NCBI GenBank assembly: GCA_017744755.1
Contig: JAGIAU010000101.1
Coordinates: forward strand, 1 to 7,631
Origin: Microbacteriaceae bacterium
GTDB taxonomy: Bacteria > Actinomycetota > Actinomycetes > Actinomycetales > Microbacteriaceae
Length of the DNA: 7,631 nucleotides
Reading direction: 5' to 3'
Shown: in pieces, positions 1-5,165 of the stretch
How positions within the stretch are numbered: the stretch's first letter is position 1
Layout of the letters: each line of letters begins with the position of its first letter
Made by a program: the position numbers and the translations under genes
The notes under the pieces: generated by a model
Databases searched by the model: none
The model's input: only the letters and a program-made list of their open reading frames with translations
Told to the model about the DNA's origin: nothing

Positions 1-834
1 CACCTGCCGTCCCGGCTCGCGCGGCTGCGCGAGCTCGACGGCTCGACGACGGTGATGGTGCGCGGGCAGGGCACCGAGTTCGACTCGCTCCGCGGCTACG
101 TCCGCGGCGACGACGTCCGCTCGATCGACTGGCGCGCCTCCGCCCGCCGCGCCGCCGCCATGGCGGATCGCTCCGACGCGGGCCTCGTCGTGCGCACCTG
201 GCGCCCCGAGCGGAACCGCCGCGTCGTCCTGATCCTCGACACGGGCCGCACCTCGGCGGCGCGGATCGGGAACGAGACGCGGCTCGACACCGCGTTCGAG
301 ACGTCGCTGCTGCTCGGCGCGCTCGCCTCGGCCGGCGGCGACCGGGTCGACCTCGTGATGCACGACCGGCGCGTCCGCGGGCGGGTGCAGGGCGCCACGG
401 GCTCGGCGCTGCTGTCCCGGATGGTCGACGCGATGGCGACCGTCGAGCCGGAGCTCATCGAGTCCGACTGGGCGGCTCTGCCAGGGCTCGTCCGCTCGGT
501 GACGTCGCAGCGCGCCCTCGTCGTCCTCGCCACGACGCCGGAGTCGCCGGCCGCGGCGCGCGCGCTCCTCGCCGTCCTCCCGGAGCTGACCGCGAAGCAC
601 CTCGTCCTCGTCGCCGCCGTCGACGACCCGGCCGTCCGCGACGCCGCACGCGCACGCGGACGGCTGTCCGAGGTCTATCTCGCCGCGGCGGCGGAACGCG
701 CCGTCGCGGATCGCGCCGCGGTCGCCGCGGCCGTCCGGCGGCTCGGCGGCGACTGGGTGTCCGGCACCCCCGGCGAGCTGCCGCCGGCCGTCGCCGACCG
801 CTACCTCGCGTACAAGGCGGCCGGACGGCTCTGA
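1..834 (+). CDS. DUF58 domain-containing protein (5'-truncated by window edge)
   Basis: This is the C-terminal 277 residues of a DUF58 protein. The frame is open from base 1, so the ATG at 55 and GTG at 52 are internal codons and the true start lies outside the window. The DUF58 signature is visible at about residues 22-50 of the visible part (GQGTEFDSLRGY, then GDDVRSIDWRASAR). A VWA-like beta strand follows, ending in LILDTGRTSAAR; the Asp lies at visible residue 80. A classical VWA metal site reads DxSxS, but here it is DTGRT, so one serine is replaced by glycine. The C-terminus (LPPAVADRYLAYKAAGRL) is typical of actinobacterial members. DUF58 proteins are usually encoded beside MoxR AAA ATPases and are thought to act with them as a chaperone-like pair; N-terminal membrane segments, if present, would lie upstream. 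SpoIIM and RDD genes further right support this context. Family assignment is secure; the cellular role is inferred. Confidence 0.93.
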   Translation, partial: HLPSRLARLRELDGSTTVMVRGQGTEFDSLRGYVRGDDVRSIDWRASARRAAAMADRSDAGLVVRTWRPERNRRVVLILDTGRTSAARIGNETRLDTAFETSLLLGALASAGGDRVDLVMHDRRVRGRVQGATGSALLSRMVDAMATVEPELIESDWAALPGLVRSVTSQRALVVLATTPESPAAARALLAVLPELTAKHLVLVAAVDDPAVRDAARARGRLSEVYLAAAAERAVADRAAVAAAVRRLGGDWVSGTPGELPPAVADRYLAYKAAGRL

Positions 835-842
835 GGCGAGCC

Positions 843-880
843 TGCGGCACGCCGCCCGTCCGCTTGTGAGGCGGGCCGCA
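843..880 (+). terminator. GC-rich hairpin after the DUF58 gene, possible terminator
   Basis: An outer stem TGCGGC (843-848) / GCCGCA (875-880) encloses an inner stem CCGCC (852-856) / GGCGG (870-874). A 3-nt bulge on the left arm and a 13-nt loop complete the structure, which starts 8 nt after the DUF58 stop codon. There is no U tract, so it is not a classical intrinsic terminator, although actinobacterial terminators often lack one. The loop overlaps the proposed -35 element of the aqpZ promoter. The structure is seen in the sequence; the terminator role is inferred. Confidence 0.35.
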
Positions 881-892
881 CGGGGATAGCGT
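864..892 (+). promoter_or_regulatory. Candidate housekeeping-sigma promoter for aqpZ
   Basis: A -35-like TTGTGA (864-869) is followed by a 17-nt spacer and a -10-like TAGCGT (887-892), which matches the actinobacterial TAnnnT pattern. Transcription would begin near 899, giving a leader of about 40 nt before the ATG at 939. The GTG at 891 that opens the longest reading frame lies within the -10 element, which argues against that upstream start. Confidence 0.5.
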
Positions 893-898
893 GGCCTC

Positions 899-930
899 GG
901 GCACCGCTGCCCGTGCGGTGCGGAACGGAG
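899..930 (+). promoter_or_regulatory. aqpZ leader: two alternative hairpins and ribosome binding site
   Basis: Hairpin A pairs GGGCA (899-903) with TGCCC (908-912) around a 4-nt loop. Hairpin B pairs GCACCGC (901-907) with GCGGTGC (915-921) around a 7-nt loop. They share bases 901-903, and B's loop contains A's right arm, so both cannot form at once. A Shine-Dalgarno-like GGAG (927-930) follows, 8 nt before the ATG at 939. Base pairing is read directly; any regulatory switching is inference. Confidence 0.4.
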
Positions 931-938
931 TCCCGTCC

Positions 939-1685
939 ATGGCCGCCACCGAACCCTCCGAGACCGCCGCCGCGGTCGCCGCGCAGCCGTCCCAGGCGCA
1001 GCGGCTCGCCGCCGAGGTCCTCGGCACCTTCCTGCTCGTGTTCGGATCGATCGGCACGGCGCTCTTCGCCGCAGGGAACGTCGGCCAGCTCGGAGTCGCA
1101 CTCGCCTTCGGCCTGACCGTGTTCGCCGGCGCGGCGGCCTGGGGCACCATCTCGGGCGGCCACTTCAACCCGGCCGTCACGGTCGGTCTCGCCGCCGCCG
1201 GCCGCTTCGCCTGGCGCGACGTGCCGCTCTACGTGCTCGCGCAGCTCGTCGGCGGCGCCGTCGGGACGTCGGCGCTGTTCCTGATCGGACTGGCCGGCCC
1301 GCCCGGCTGGCTCGACGCGCAGGTCGCCGGCGGCTTCGCGAGCAACGGCTTCGACGGCGCCTCCCCCGGCGGCTTCGGCATCGGCGCGGCGATCGCGATC
1401 GAGATCGTGCTCACCGCCGTGTTCGTCCTGGTGATCCTGGGGGCGACGCACGCGATGCGCGGGAGCGTCCTCGCAGCGCTCGTCATCGGCCTGACGCTCA
1501 CGCTCATCCACCTCGTGTCGATCCCGATCGACAACACCTCCGTGAACCCGGCCCGCTCGATCGCGACCGCGATCTTCGGCGGCGCGGAGCCGCTCGCGCA
1601 GCTCTGGGTGTTCATCGTGTTCCCGCTCGTCGGCGGGCTCCTCGGCGGCTGGCTGCACCGGGGGCTGTTCGAACGCCGGAGCTGA
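939..1685 (+). CDS. aqpZ: Aquaporin Z-type water channel (MIP family)
   Basis: This 248-residue integral membrane channel should carry water across the cytoplasmic membrane. Both hallmark half-helix motifs are present: SGGHFNPAV (NPA at 77-79) and NTSVNPARS (NPA at 203-205). The four selectivity-filter residues of E. coli AqpZ are conserved by alignment: Phe57 (ALAFGLTV), His191 (LTLIHLVSIP), Thr200 and Arg206. That set indicates a water-selective channel rather than a glycerol facilitator. Six hydrophobic segments are evident between about residues 22 and 240. The length is slightly above AqpZ (231 aa) because of a hydrophilic Ala/Glu/Gln-rich N-terminal tail of about 20 residues. The ATG at 939 is preferred over the GTG at 891 because GGAG lies 8 nt upstream and a promoter-like -10 overlaps the GTG. 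It appears to be transcribed from its own promoter, 104 nt after the DUF58 gene. Confidence 0.95.
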   Translation: MAATEPSETAAAVAAQPSQAQRLAAEVLGTFLLVFGSIGTALFAAGNVGQLGVALAFGLTVFAGAAAWGTISGGHFNPAVTVGLAAAGRFAWRDVPLYVLAQLVGGAVGTSALFLIGLAGPPGWLDAQVAGGFASNGFDGASPGGFGIGAAIAIEIVLTAVFVLVILGATHAMRGSVLAALVIGLTLTLIHLVSIPIDNTSVNPARSIATAIFGGAEPLAQLWVFIVFPLVGGLLGGWLHRGLFERRS

Positions 1686-1713
1686 GACGCGCGGGAGGCC
1701 GGCACGCGTTCGA

Positions 1714-1762
1714 TACCATCCAGGAGTGATGGGCGGACCGCGGGACCGGGGTCTCCGGGGAG
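1714..1762 (+). promoter_or_regulatory. Candidate -10 element and ribosome binding site for the DUF2142 gene
   Basis: TACCAT (1714-1719) fits the actinobacterial -10 pattern TAnnnT, and no -35 match is visible upstream. Transcription would start at about 1726. A GGGGAG sequence (1757-1762) lies 5 nt before the ATG at 1768, giving a leader of about 42 nt, much like that of aqpZ. The predicted transcript end also coincides with a GTG at 1726, so leaderless translation from there is a real alternative. Confidence 0.35.
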
Positions 1763-1767
1763 CCGGG

Positions 1768-3216
1768 ATGCACGTCGCCAGCTTCGCCCTGGCCCTGCTG
1801 TCGCTCGTCGGCTGGGCCTTCGCCTCGGCTCCGGGGTCGAGCCCGGATGACGACTTCCACCTCGCGAGCATCTGGTGCGGTGCGGGCGAGCGGGCGGGGA
1901 TCTGCGAGCCGGGGCCGAGCGCGGCCGAGCGCCGGATCCCCGCCGGAGTGATCGCGACGACCTGCACGGCGTTCCGGGCGGAGAGCGCGAGCTGCATCGT
2001 CGTGGACGACCCGTACGAGCTGCGCGCGACGGACCGCGTGAACGCCGACGGGCTGTACCCCCCGGTCTACTACTTCGTGACGAGCGCCTTCGCCGGACCG
2101 GACATCTGGGGCTCCGTCGCCGCGATCCGCATCTTCAACGCCGTCGTGTTCCTCGCCTTCCTCGGCGCGCTCCTCGCGCTCGCGCCCCGATGGGCGCGAG
2201 CGCCCGCGGTCCTCGTGCCGATCGTCTCGCTCGTCCCGCTCGGCGCGTTCCTCGTCGCCTCCGTGAACCCGAGCAGCTGGGCGATCACGTCCGCGCTGAC
2301 CGTCATGGGGACGCTGCTCCTCATCCCCTCATCGAGCGGACGCCGCCGGATCGGGCTCGCCGTGCTCGCCGTGCTCGCGGCCGGCCTCGGCGCCGGGGCG
2401 CGCGCCGACTCCGGCCTGTTCTCCGTCCTCGCCGTCGTCGTCGCGCTCGTCATCGGCCTGCGACGGGGACGGGACGCCTCGTGGCTGCTCGGGACCGGAG
2501 CCGCCGTCGTCCTGATCGGCGCGCTCGGCGCCTTCGCCGGCCACCAGTCGGCGGCCGCGGGGACGGGCCTCCTGGGCACGCCGCCGACCTCCGCCGACGA
2601 GTTCTTCCAGCTGCTGCGCCTCGACCTCTTCCAGGTGCCGGAGCTCTGGGCGGGCGCCCTCGGCGAGTGGGACCTCGGCTGGTTCGACGTGCCGCTCGAC
2701 GCGATGGTGTGGGTCGTCGGCTGGGCCGTGTTCGCGATGGCCGCGTTCGCGGGCCTGCGCCGGGTCACGGTGCGCAAGTCGCTCGCCCTCGTCCTCATGC
2801 TGCTCGCGATGTGGGGCTTCCCGCTGCTGCTGCAGATCCAGACGAGGGCAGCGGTCGGCGCCTACGTCCAGCCGCGCTACGTCCTCCCGATCATGGTCAT
2901 GCTGCTCGTCGTCGCGCTCCTGGACGAGCGGACCTCGGCGCACCTCGCGGACCACGGGGCCGCCCAGCGCTGGTCCGTCGTCGTCGGGCTCGTGCTGTCG
3001 AACGCCCTGGCGCTGAACGCCGTCGTCCTGCGCTACTCGGCCGGCACCATCGACTCGACGGATCCCGACGACCCGGGCTGGTGGTGGACGGACGCACCGC
3101 TCCTGGGACCGGGCGTCGTCTGGCTGCTCGGCGCGGCCGCGTTCGCCGGCCTGCTGTTCCTGGTGATCGGGGTCGGCGGGCGACGGCTCGCCGCCGATCA
3201 TGAGGCGCGGCGCTAG
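1768..3216 (+). CDS. DUF2142 family polytopic membrane protein
   Basis: This 482-residue protein has about 11-12 hydrophobic segments (roughly 2-20, 117-139, 146-168, 172-187, 195-209, 213-231, 237-257, 311-330, 338-356, 371-385, 403-421, 448-468). The first large extracytoplasmic loop (about 21-115) carries the family-typical PDDDFHLASIWC, with an acidic cluster at Asp27-29, and LYPPVYYFV at 97-104. The motifs LGWFDVPL (303-310) and QPRYVLP (368-374) also match DUF2142. The family resembles GT-C glycosyltransferases and often occurs with cell-surface polysaccharide genes, so a lipid-linked sugar transferase role is possible but unproven; no glycan genes lie nearby. Four cysteines (37, 46, 66, 76) in the first loop could form disulfides. 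The ATG at 1768 is chosen because GGGGAG precedes it and codons 1726-1767 show poorer G/C third-position bias. The alternative start is GTG 1726 (496 aa). The stop codon lies in the first copy of a tandem repeat. Confidence 0.85.
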   Translation: MHVASFALALLSLVGWAFASAPGSSPDDDFHLASIWCGAGERAGICEPGPSAAERRIPAGVIATTCTAFRAESASCIVVDDPYELRATDRVNADGLYPPVYYFVTSAFAGPDIWGSVAAIRIFNAVVFLAFLGALLALAPRWARAPAVLVPIVSLVPLGAFLVASVNPSSWAITSALTVMGTLLLIPSSSGRRRIGLAVLAVLAAGLGAGARADSGLFSVLAVVVALVIGLRRGRDASWLLGTGAAVVLIGALGAFAGHQSAAAGTGLLGTPPTSADEFFQLLRLDLFQVPELWAGALGEWDLGWFDVPLDAMVWVVGWAVFAMAAFAGLRRVTVRKSLALVLMLLAMWGFPLLLQIQTRAAVGAYVQPRYVLPIMVMLLVVALLDERTSAHLADHGAAQRWSVVVGLVLSNALALNAVVLRYSAGTIDSTDPDDPGWWWTDAPLLGPGVVWLLGAAAFAGLLFLVIGVGGRRLAADHEARR

Positions 3217-3280
3217 CCCGCAGGCGCGGCGTCAGCCCGCAGGCGCGGCGTCAGCCCGCAGGCGCGGCATCAGCCCGCCG
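3205..3280. repeat. Four tandem copies of a 19-bp unit at a convergent gene junction
   Basis: The unit is GCGCGGCGTCAGCCCGCAG. Copies lie at 3205-3223, 3224-3242, 3243-3261 and 3262-3280. The two inner copies are identical; the first has CTAG where the others have TCAG and contains the stop of the DUF2142 gene. The last has CAT in place of CGT and ends CCG, and contains the stop of the SpoIIM-like gene. Each unit can form only a weak 4-bp stem (GCGG/CCGC, 7-nt loop), so a strong terminator is not evident. On the minus strand the TGA recurs every 19 bp in copies 2-4, at 3232, 3251 and 3270, which covers all three frames. Confidence 0.95.
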
Positions 3281-4265
3281 TGAGCTGCCTGGCGCCCGCC
3301 TCGAACTCGTCGAGGTCGCCGGTCTGGCCGGCCAGATGCGCCCGGCGTCCGAGGATCCACTGGTAGCCGAGGAACCCCAGCAGTGCGACCGAGCCGATCC
3401 CGATCTTGATCCACCACGGCCACTCCTGCCGGGTCACGATGCCCTCGATGAGGCCGCTGACGAGCAGCGAGATGGCGAGGCCGATCGTCACGGTGAAGAG
3501 CGAGCGGCCCGCGGCGGCGAGCGATGCCCCGCGCGTGCGCGGCCCAGGCGCGATCCACGACCAGAAGATCGCGAGTCCGCCGGCCATCGCGACGAAGAGC
3601 GAGTACAGCTCGAGCTGGCCGTGCGGGGCGAGGTACAGCAGGAACGTGTCGAGGTGCCCGTGCGTGCCCATCATGGCGCCGGACAGCCCGATGCCCTGGG
3701 CGTTCTGCAGCAGCGCCCAGGGGACGAAGAGGCCGCTGATCCCGAATGCGACGGACTGCGCGGCGATCCACGCGTTGTTCGTCCATACGAGCGCGGCGAA
3801 CGGTCCCTCCCCGTGCTCGGAGTAGTAGCCGACGAAGTCCTCCTCGACGTACTGGTCGATGTCCGCCTGCGAGCCGAGCGCGGCGATGAGCTGCGGCGAG
3901 GAGGCCGCCCAGACGCCGTACGCGACCGCGACGAGGAGGAACGCGCCGGCGACCGCGATGGTCAGCCATCGCAGCCGGTAGAGCGCGGCCGGGAGATGGA
4001 GGACGAAGAACTCGGGGATCCGCTCGAGCGGGTTCAGCGGGGTGCCGGCGAAGCGGAGCCGGGCGCGGGCGACGAGCACCGTCAGGCGGTCGCCGAGCGC
4101 GGTGCTGCCGGCCGTGCTGCGGATCGTCGCGAGGTCGGAGCTGGCCGCCTGATACCGGGTGATGAGCTCGTCGGCCTCGGCGCCGGTGCGGATGCCGCCG
4201 CGGCCGAGCCGGTCGAGCCGGTCCCACTCCGCCTGGCGGGCGGCGGCGAGCGCGTCGAGGTCCAT
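3270..4265 (-). CDS. Stage II sporulation protein M-like (SpoIIM/DUF95) membrane protein
   Basis: This 331-residue protein starts with a soluble, charged and probably helical N-terminal region (about 1-98). Hydrophobic segments follow near 101-121, 165-185, 205-213, 222-239, 257-277 and 286-304, and the C-terminal tail is short and polar. The motif PHGQLELYSLFVAMAGGL (214-231) is the DUF95/SpoIIM signature, with Glu219 at the conserved position. The SpoIIM name comes from the Bacillus engulfment protein; in non-sporulating actinobacteria the homologue has another, undefined role and is commonly encoded beside an RDD protein and near MoxR/DUF58 genes, as here. The ATG at 4265 is preferred over the in-frame GTG at 4292 because GAAGGGAG (plus-strand positions 4273-4280) lies 7 nt upstream of it. 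The gene is divergent from the RDD gene with a 59-nt gap and convergent with the DUF2142 gene across the 19-bp repeat. Confidence 0.9.
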   Translation of the reverse strand: MDLDALAAARQAEWDRLDRLGRGGIRTGAEADELITRYQAASSDLATIRSTAGSTALGDRLTVLVARARLRFAGTPLNPLERIPEFFVLHLPAALYRLRWLTIAVAGAFLLVAVAYGVWAASSPQLIAALGSQADIDQYVEEDFVGYYSEHGEGPFAALVWTNNAWIAAQSVAFGISGLFVPWALLQNAQGIGLSGAMMGTHGHLDTFLLYLAPHGQLELYSLFVAMAGGLAIFWSWIAPGPRTRGASLAAAGRSLFTVTIGLAISLLVSGLIEGIVTRQEWPWWIKIGIGSVALLGFLGYQWILGRRAHLAGQTGDLDEFEAGARQLTAG

Positions 4266-4300
4266 GCGTCGTCTCCCTTCATCGCTCGGCACAAGCCTGC

Positions 4301-4324
4301 CTCATAGTCTGCTAGCAATGAGAC
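4301..4324 (+). promoter_or_regulatory. Divergent regulatory gap: -10-like element and short inverted repeats
   Basis: TAGTCT (4305-4310) matches the actinobacterial -10 pattern and predicts a transcript start at about 4317, only 7-8 nt before the RDD start codon. No Shine-Dalgarno sequence fits in that leader. The element is overlapped by two inverted repeats: CTCAT (4301-4305) / ATGAG (4318-4322), and the 8-bp palindrome TGCTAGCA (4310-4317). These could be an operator, but the two symmetries have different centres and are short, so this is tentative. No clear minus-strand promoter for the SpoIIM-like gene was found. Confidence 0.35.
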
Positions 4325-5137
4325 ATGGCTGACGACGACCTGGTGACCGGCGACGCGGTCGCCGTCGACCTGCGCCCCGCCTCGTTCGCGCTGCGCGCCG
4401 CGAGCACGATCATCGACTTCGTCGCGACGCTCGCGGTGGGCGCCGGAGCCATCTGGCTCCTGATGAACGCGACGTCGGGCATCGACCAGGCGACGACGAC
4501 GGCGCTCGTCGTCATCGTGGCGGTCGTCTGCCTCGTCGTCCTGCCGGCGCTCGTGGAGACGCTTTCCCGCGGCAAGTCGCTCGGGCGGCTCGCGCTCGGC
4601 GTCCGCATCGTGCGCGACGACGGCGGCGCGATCACGTTCCGCCACGCGTTCATCCGGGCGCTCGTGGGCGTGCTCGAGCTGTTCATGACCGTCGGCGGCA
4701 CGGCGGCGGTCACGGGTCTGCTGTCGCCGCGCACGAAGCGGCTCGGCGACCTGCTCGCCGGCACCTACGCGATGCACGAGCGGGTGGCCCAGCCGGCGCC
4801 GTTCGCGATGCCGGTGCCGCCGCCGCTGGCCGAGTGGGCCCGGATCGCCGACGCGGCCCGGCTGCCGGACGCGCTCGCGCGGCGCATCGCCGCCTTCCTC
4901 CGCCAGGCGCCGTCGATGGATCCCCGGAGCCGCGCGGTCGTGGCGCAGTCGCTCGCGGCCGAGGCGGCGCGATACGCGCATCCGGTGCCCGCTGCGCCCG
5001 CCGAGGACTTCCTGATCGGCGTGGCGGCGCTGCGCCGAGACCGGGAGGCGAACGCGCTCGCCCGGCAGGCGGTCGTCATCGCCCGGCTGGAGCCGGTCTT
5101 GGAGGCGGCGCGCCGCGGCGTGCCGGAGCGGGGCTAG
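4325..5137 (+). CDS. RDD family membrane protein with long cytoplasmic tail
   Basis: This 270-residue protein has an N-terminal RDD domain at about 17-155. It contains RPASFALRAASTIID (Arg24, Asp31), hydrophobic segments near 27-47, 58-77 and 112-132, the loop SRGKSLGRLALGVRIV (81-96), and the closing KRLGDLLAGTYAM (138-150, Asp142). The remaining 115 or so residues are Ala/Arg-rich, probably helical and cytoplasmic, and match no domain I recognise. RDD proteins are small membrane proteins; some relatives act in ion transport, but no general function is known. Its partner is almost certainly the divergent SpoIIM-like protein, a frequent neighbour in actinobacteria. An in-frame TGA at 4319-4321 rules out an earlier start, and ATG 4325 is the first possible one. 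The gene ends 28 nt before the convergent protease gene. Confidence 0.9.
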   Translation: MADDDLVTGDAVAVDLRPASFALRAASTIIDFVATLAVGAGAIWLLMNATSGIDQATTTALVVIVAVVCLVVLPALVETLSRGKSLGRLALGVRIVRDDGGAITFRHAFIRALVGVLELFMTVGGTAAVTGLLSPRTKRLGDLLAGTYAMHERVAQPAPFAMPVPPPLAEWARIADAARLPDALARRIAAFLRQAPSMDPRSRAVVAQSLAAEAARYAHPVPAAPAEDFLIGVAALRRDREANALARQAVVIARLEPVLEAARRGVPERG

Positions 5138-5165
5138 ATCCCGAACGCCGAGCTCGCGATGCGGC

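Noticed and set aside
891..938. GTG start at 891 for aqpZ
   Set aside because: The GTG overlaps a -10-like element, and a well-spaced GGAG precedes the ATG at 939.
1687..1709. ACGCG/CGCGT inverted repeat after aqpZ as a terminator
   Set aside because: The stem is only 5 bp with a 13-nt loop and no U tract, which is within what chance gives in this base composition.
801..1997. Long minus-strand open frame of 398 codons antisense to aqpZ
   Set aside because: It is rich in Arg, Glu, Asp and Gly with no domain, which is typical of the opposite strand of GC-rich coding DNA. The plus strand carries an unmistakable aquaporin.
3205..3280. CRISPR-like array
   Set aside because: The 19-bp units are directly adjacent with no spacers, and no cas genes are present.
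3270..4265. Evidence of endospore formation from the SpoIIM-like gene
   Set aside because: DUF95/SpoIIM homologues are widespread in bacteria that do not sporulate, and no other sporulation gene is here.
4266..4292. GTG start at 4292 for the SpoIIM-like gene
   Set aside because: The segment would contain the gene's own GAAGGGAG ribosome binding site, which is positioned for the ATG at 4265.
3336..4307. Plus-strand open frame of 323 codons over the SpoIIM-like gene
   Set aside because: The charged, low-complexity translation lacks membrane segments or motifs, while the minus strand has a clear SpoIIM signature and ribosome binding site.
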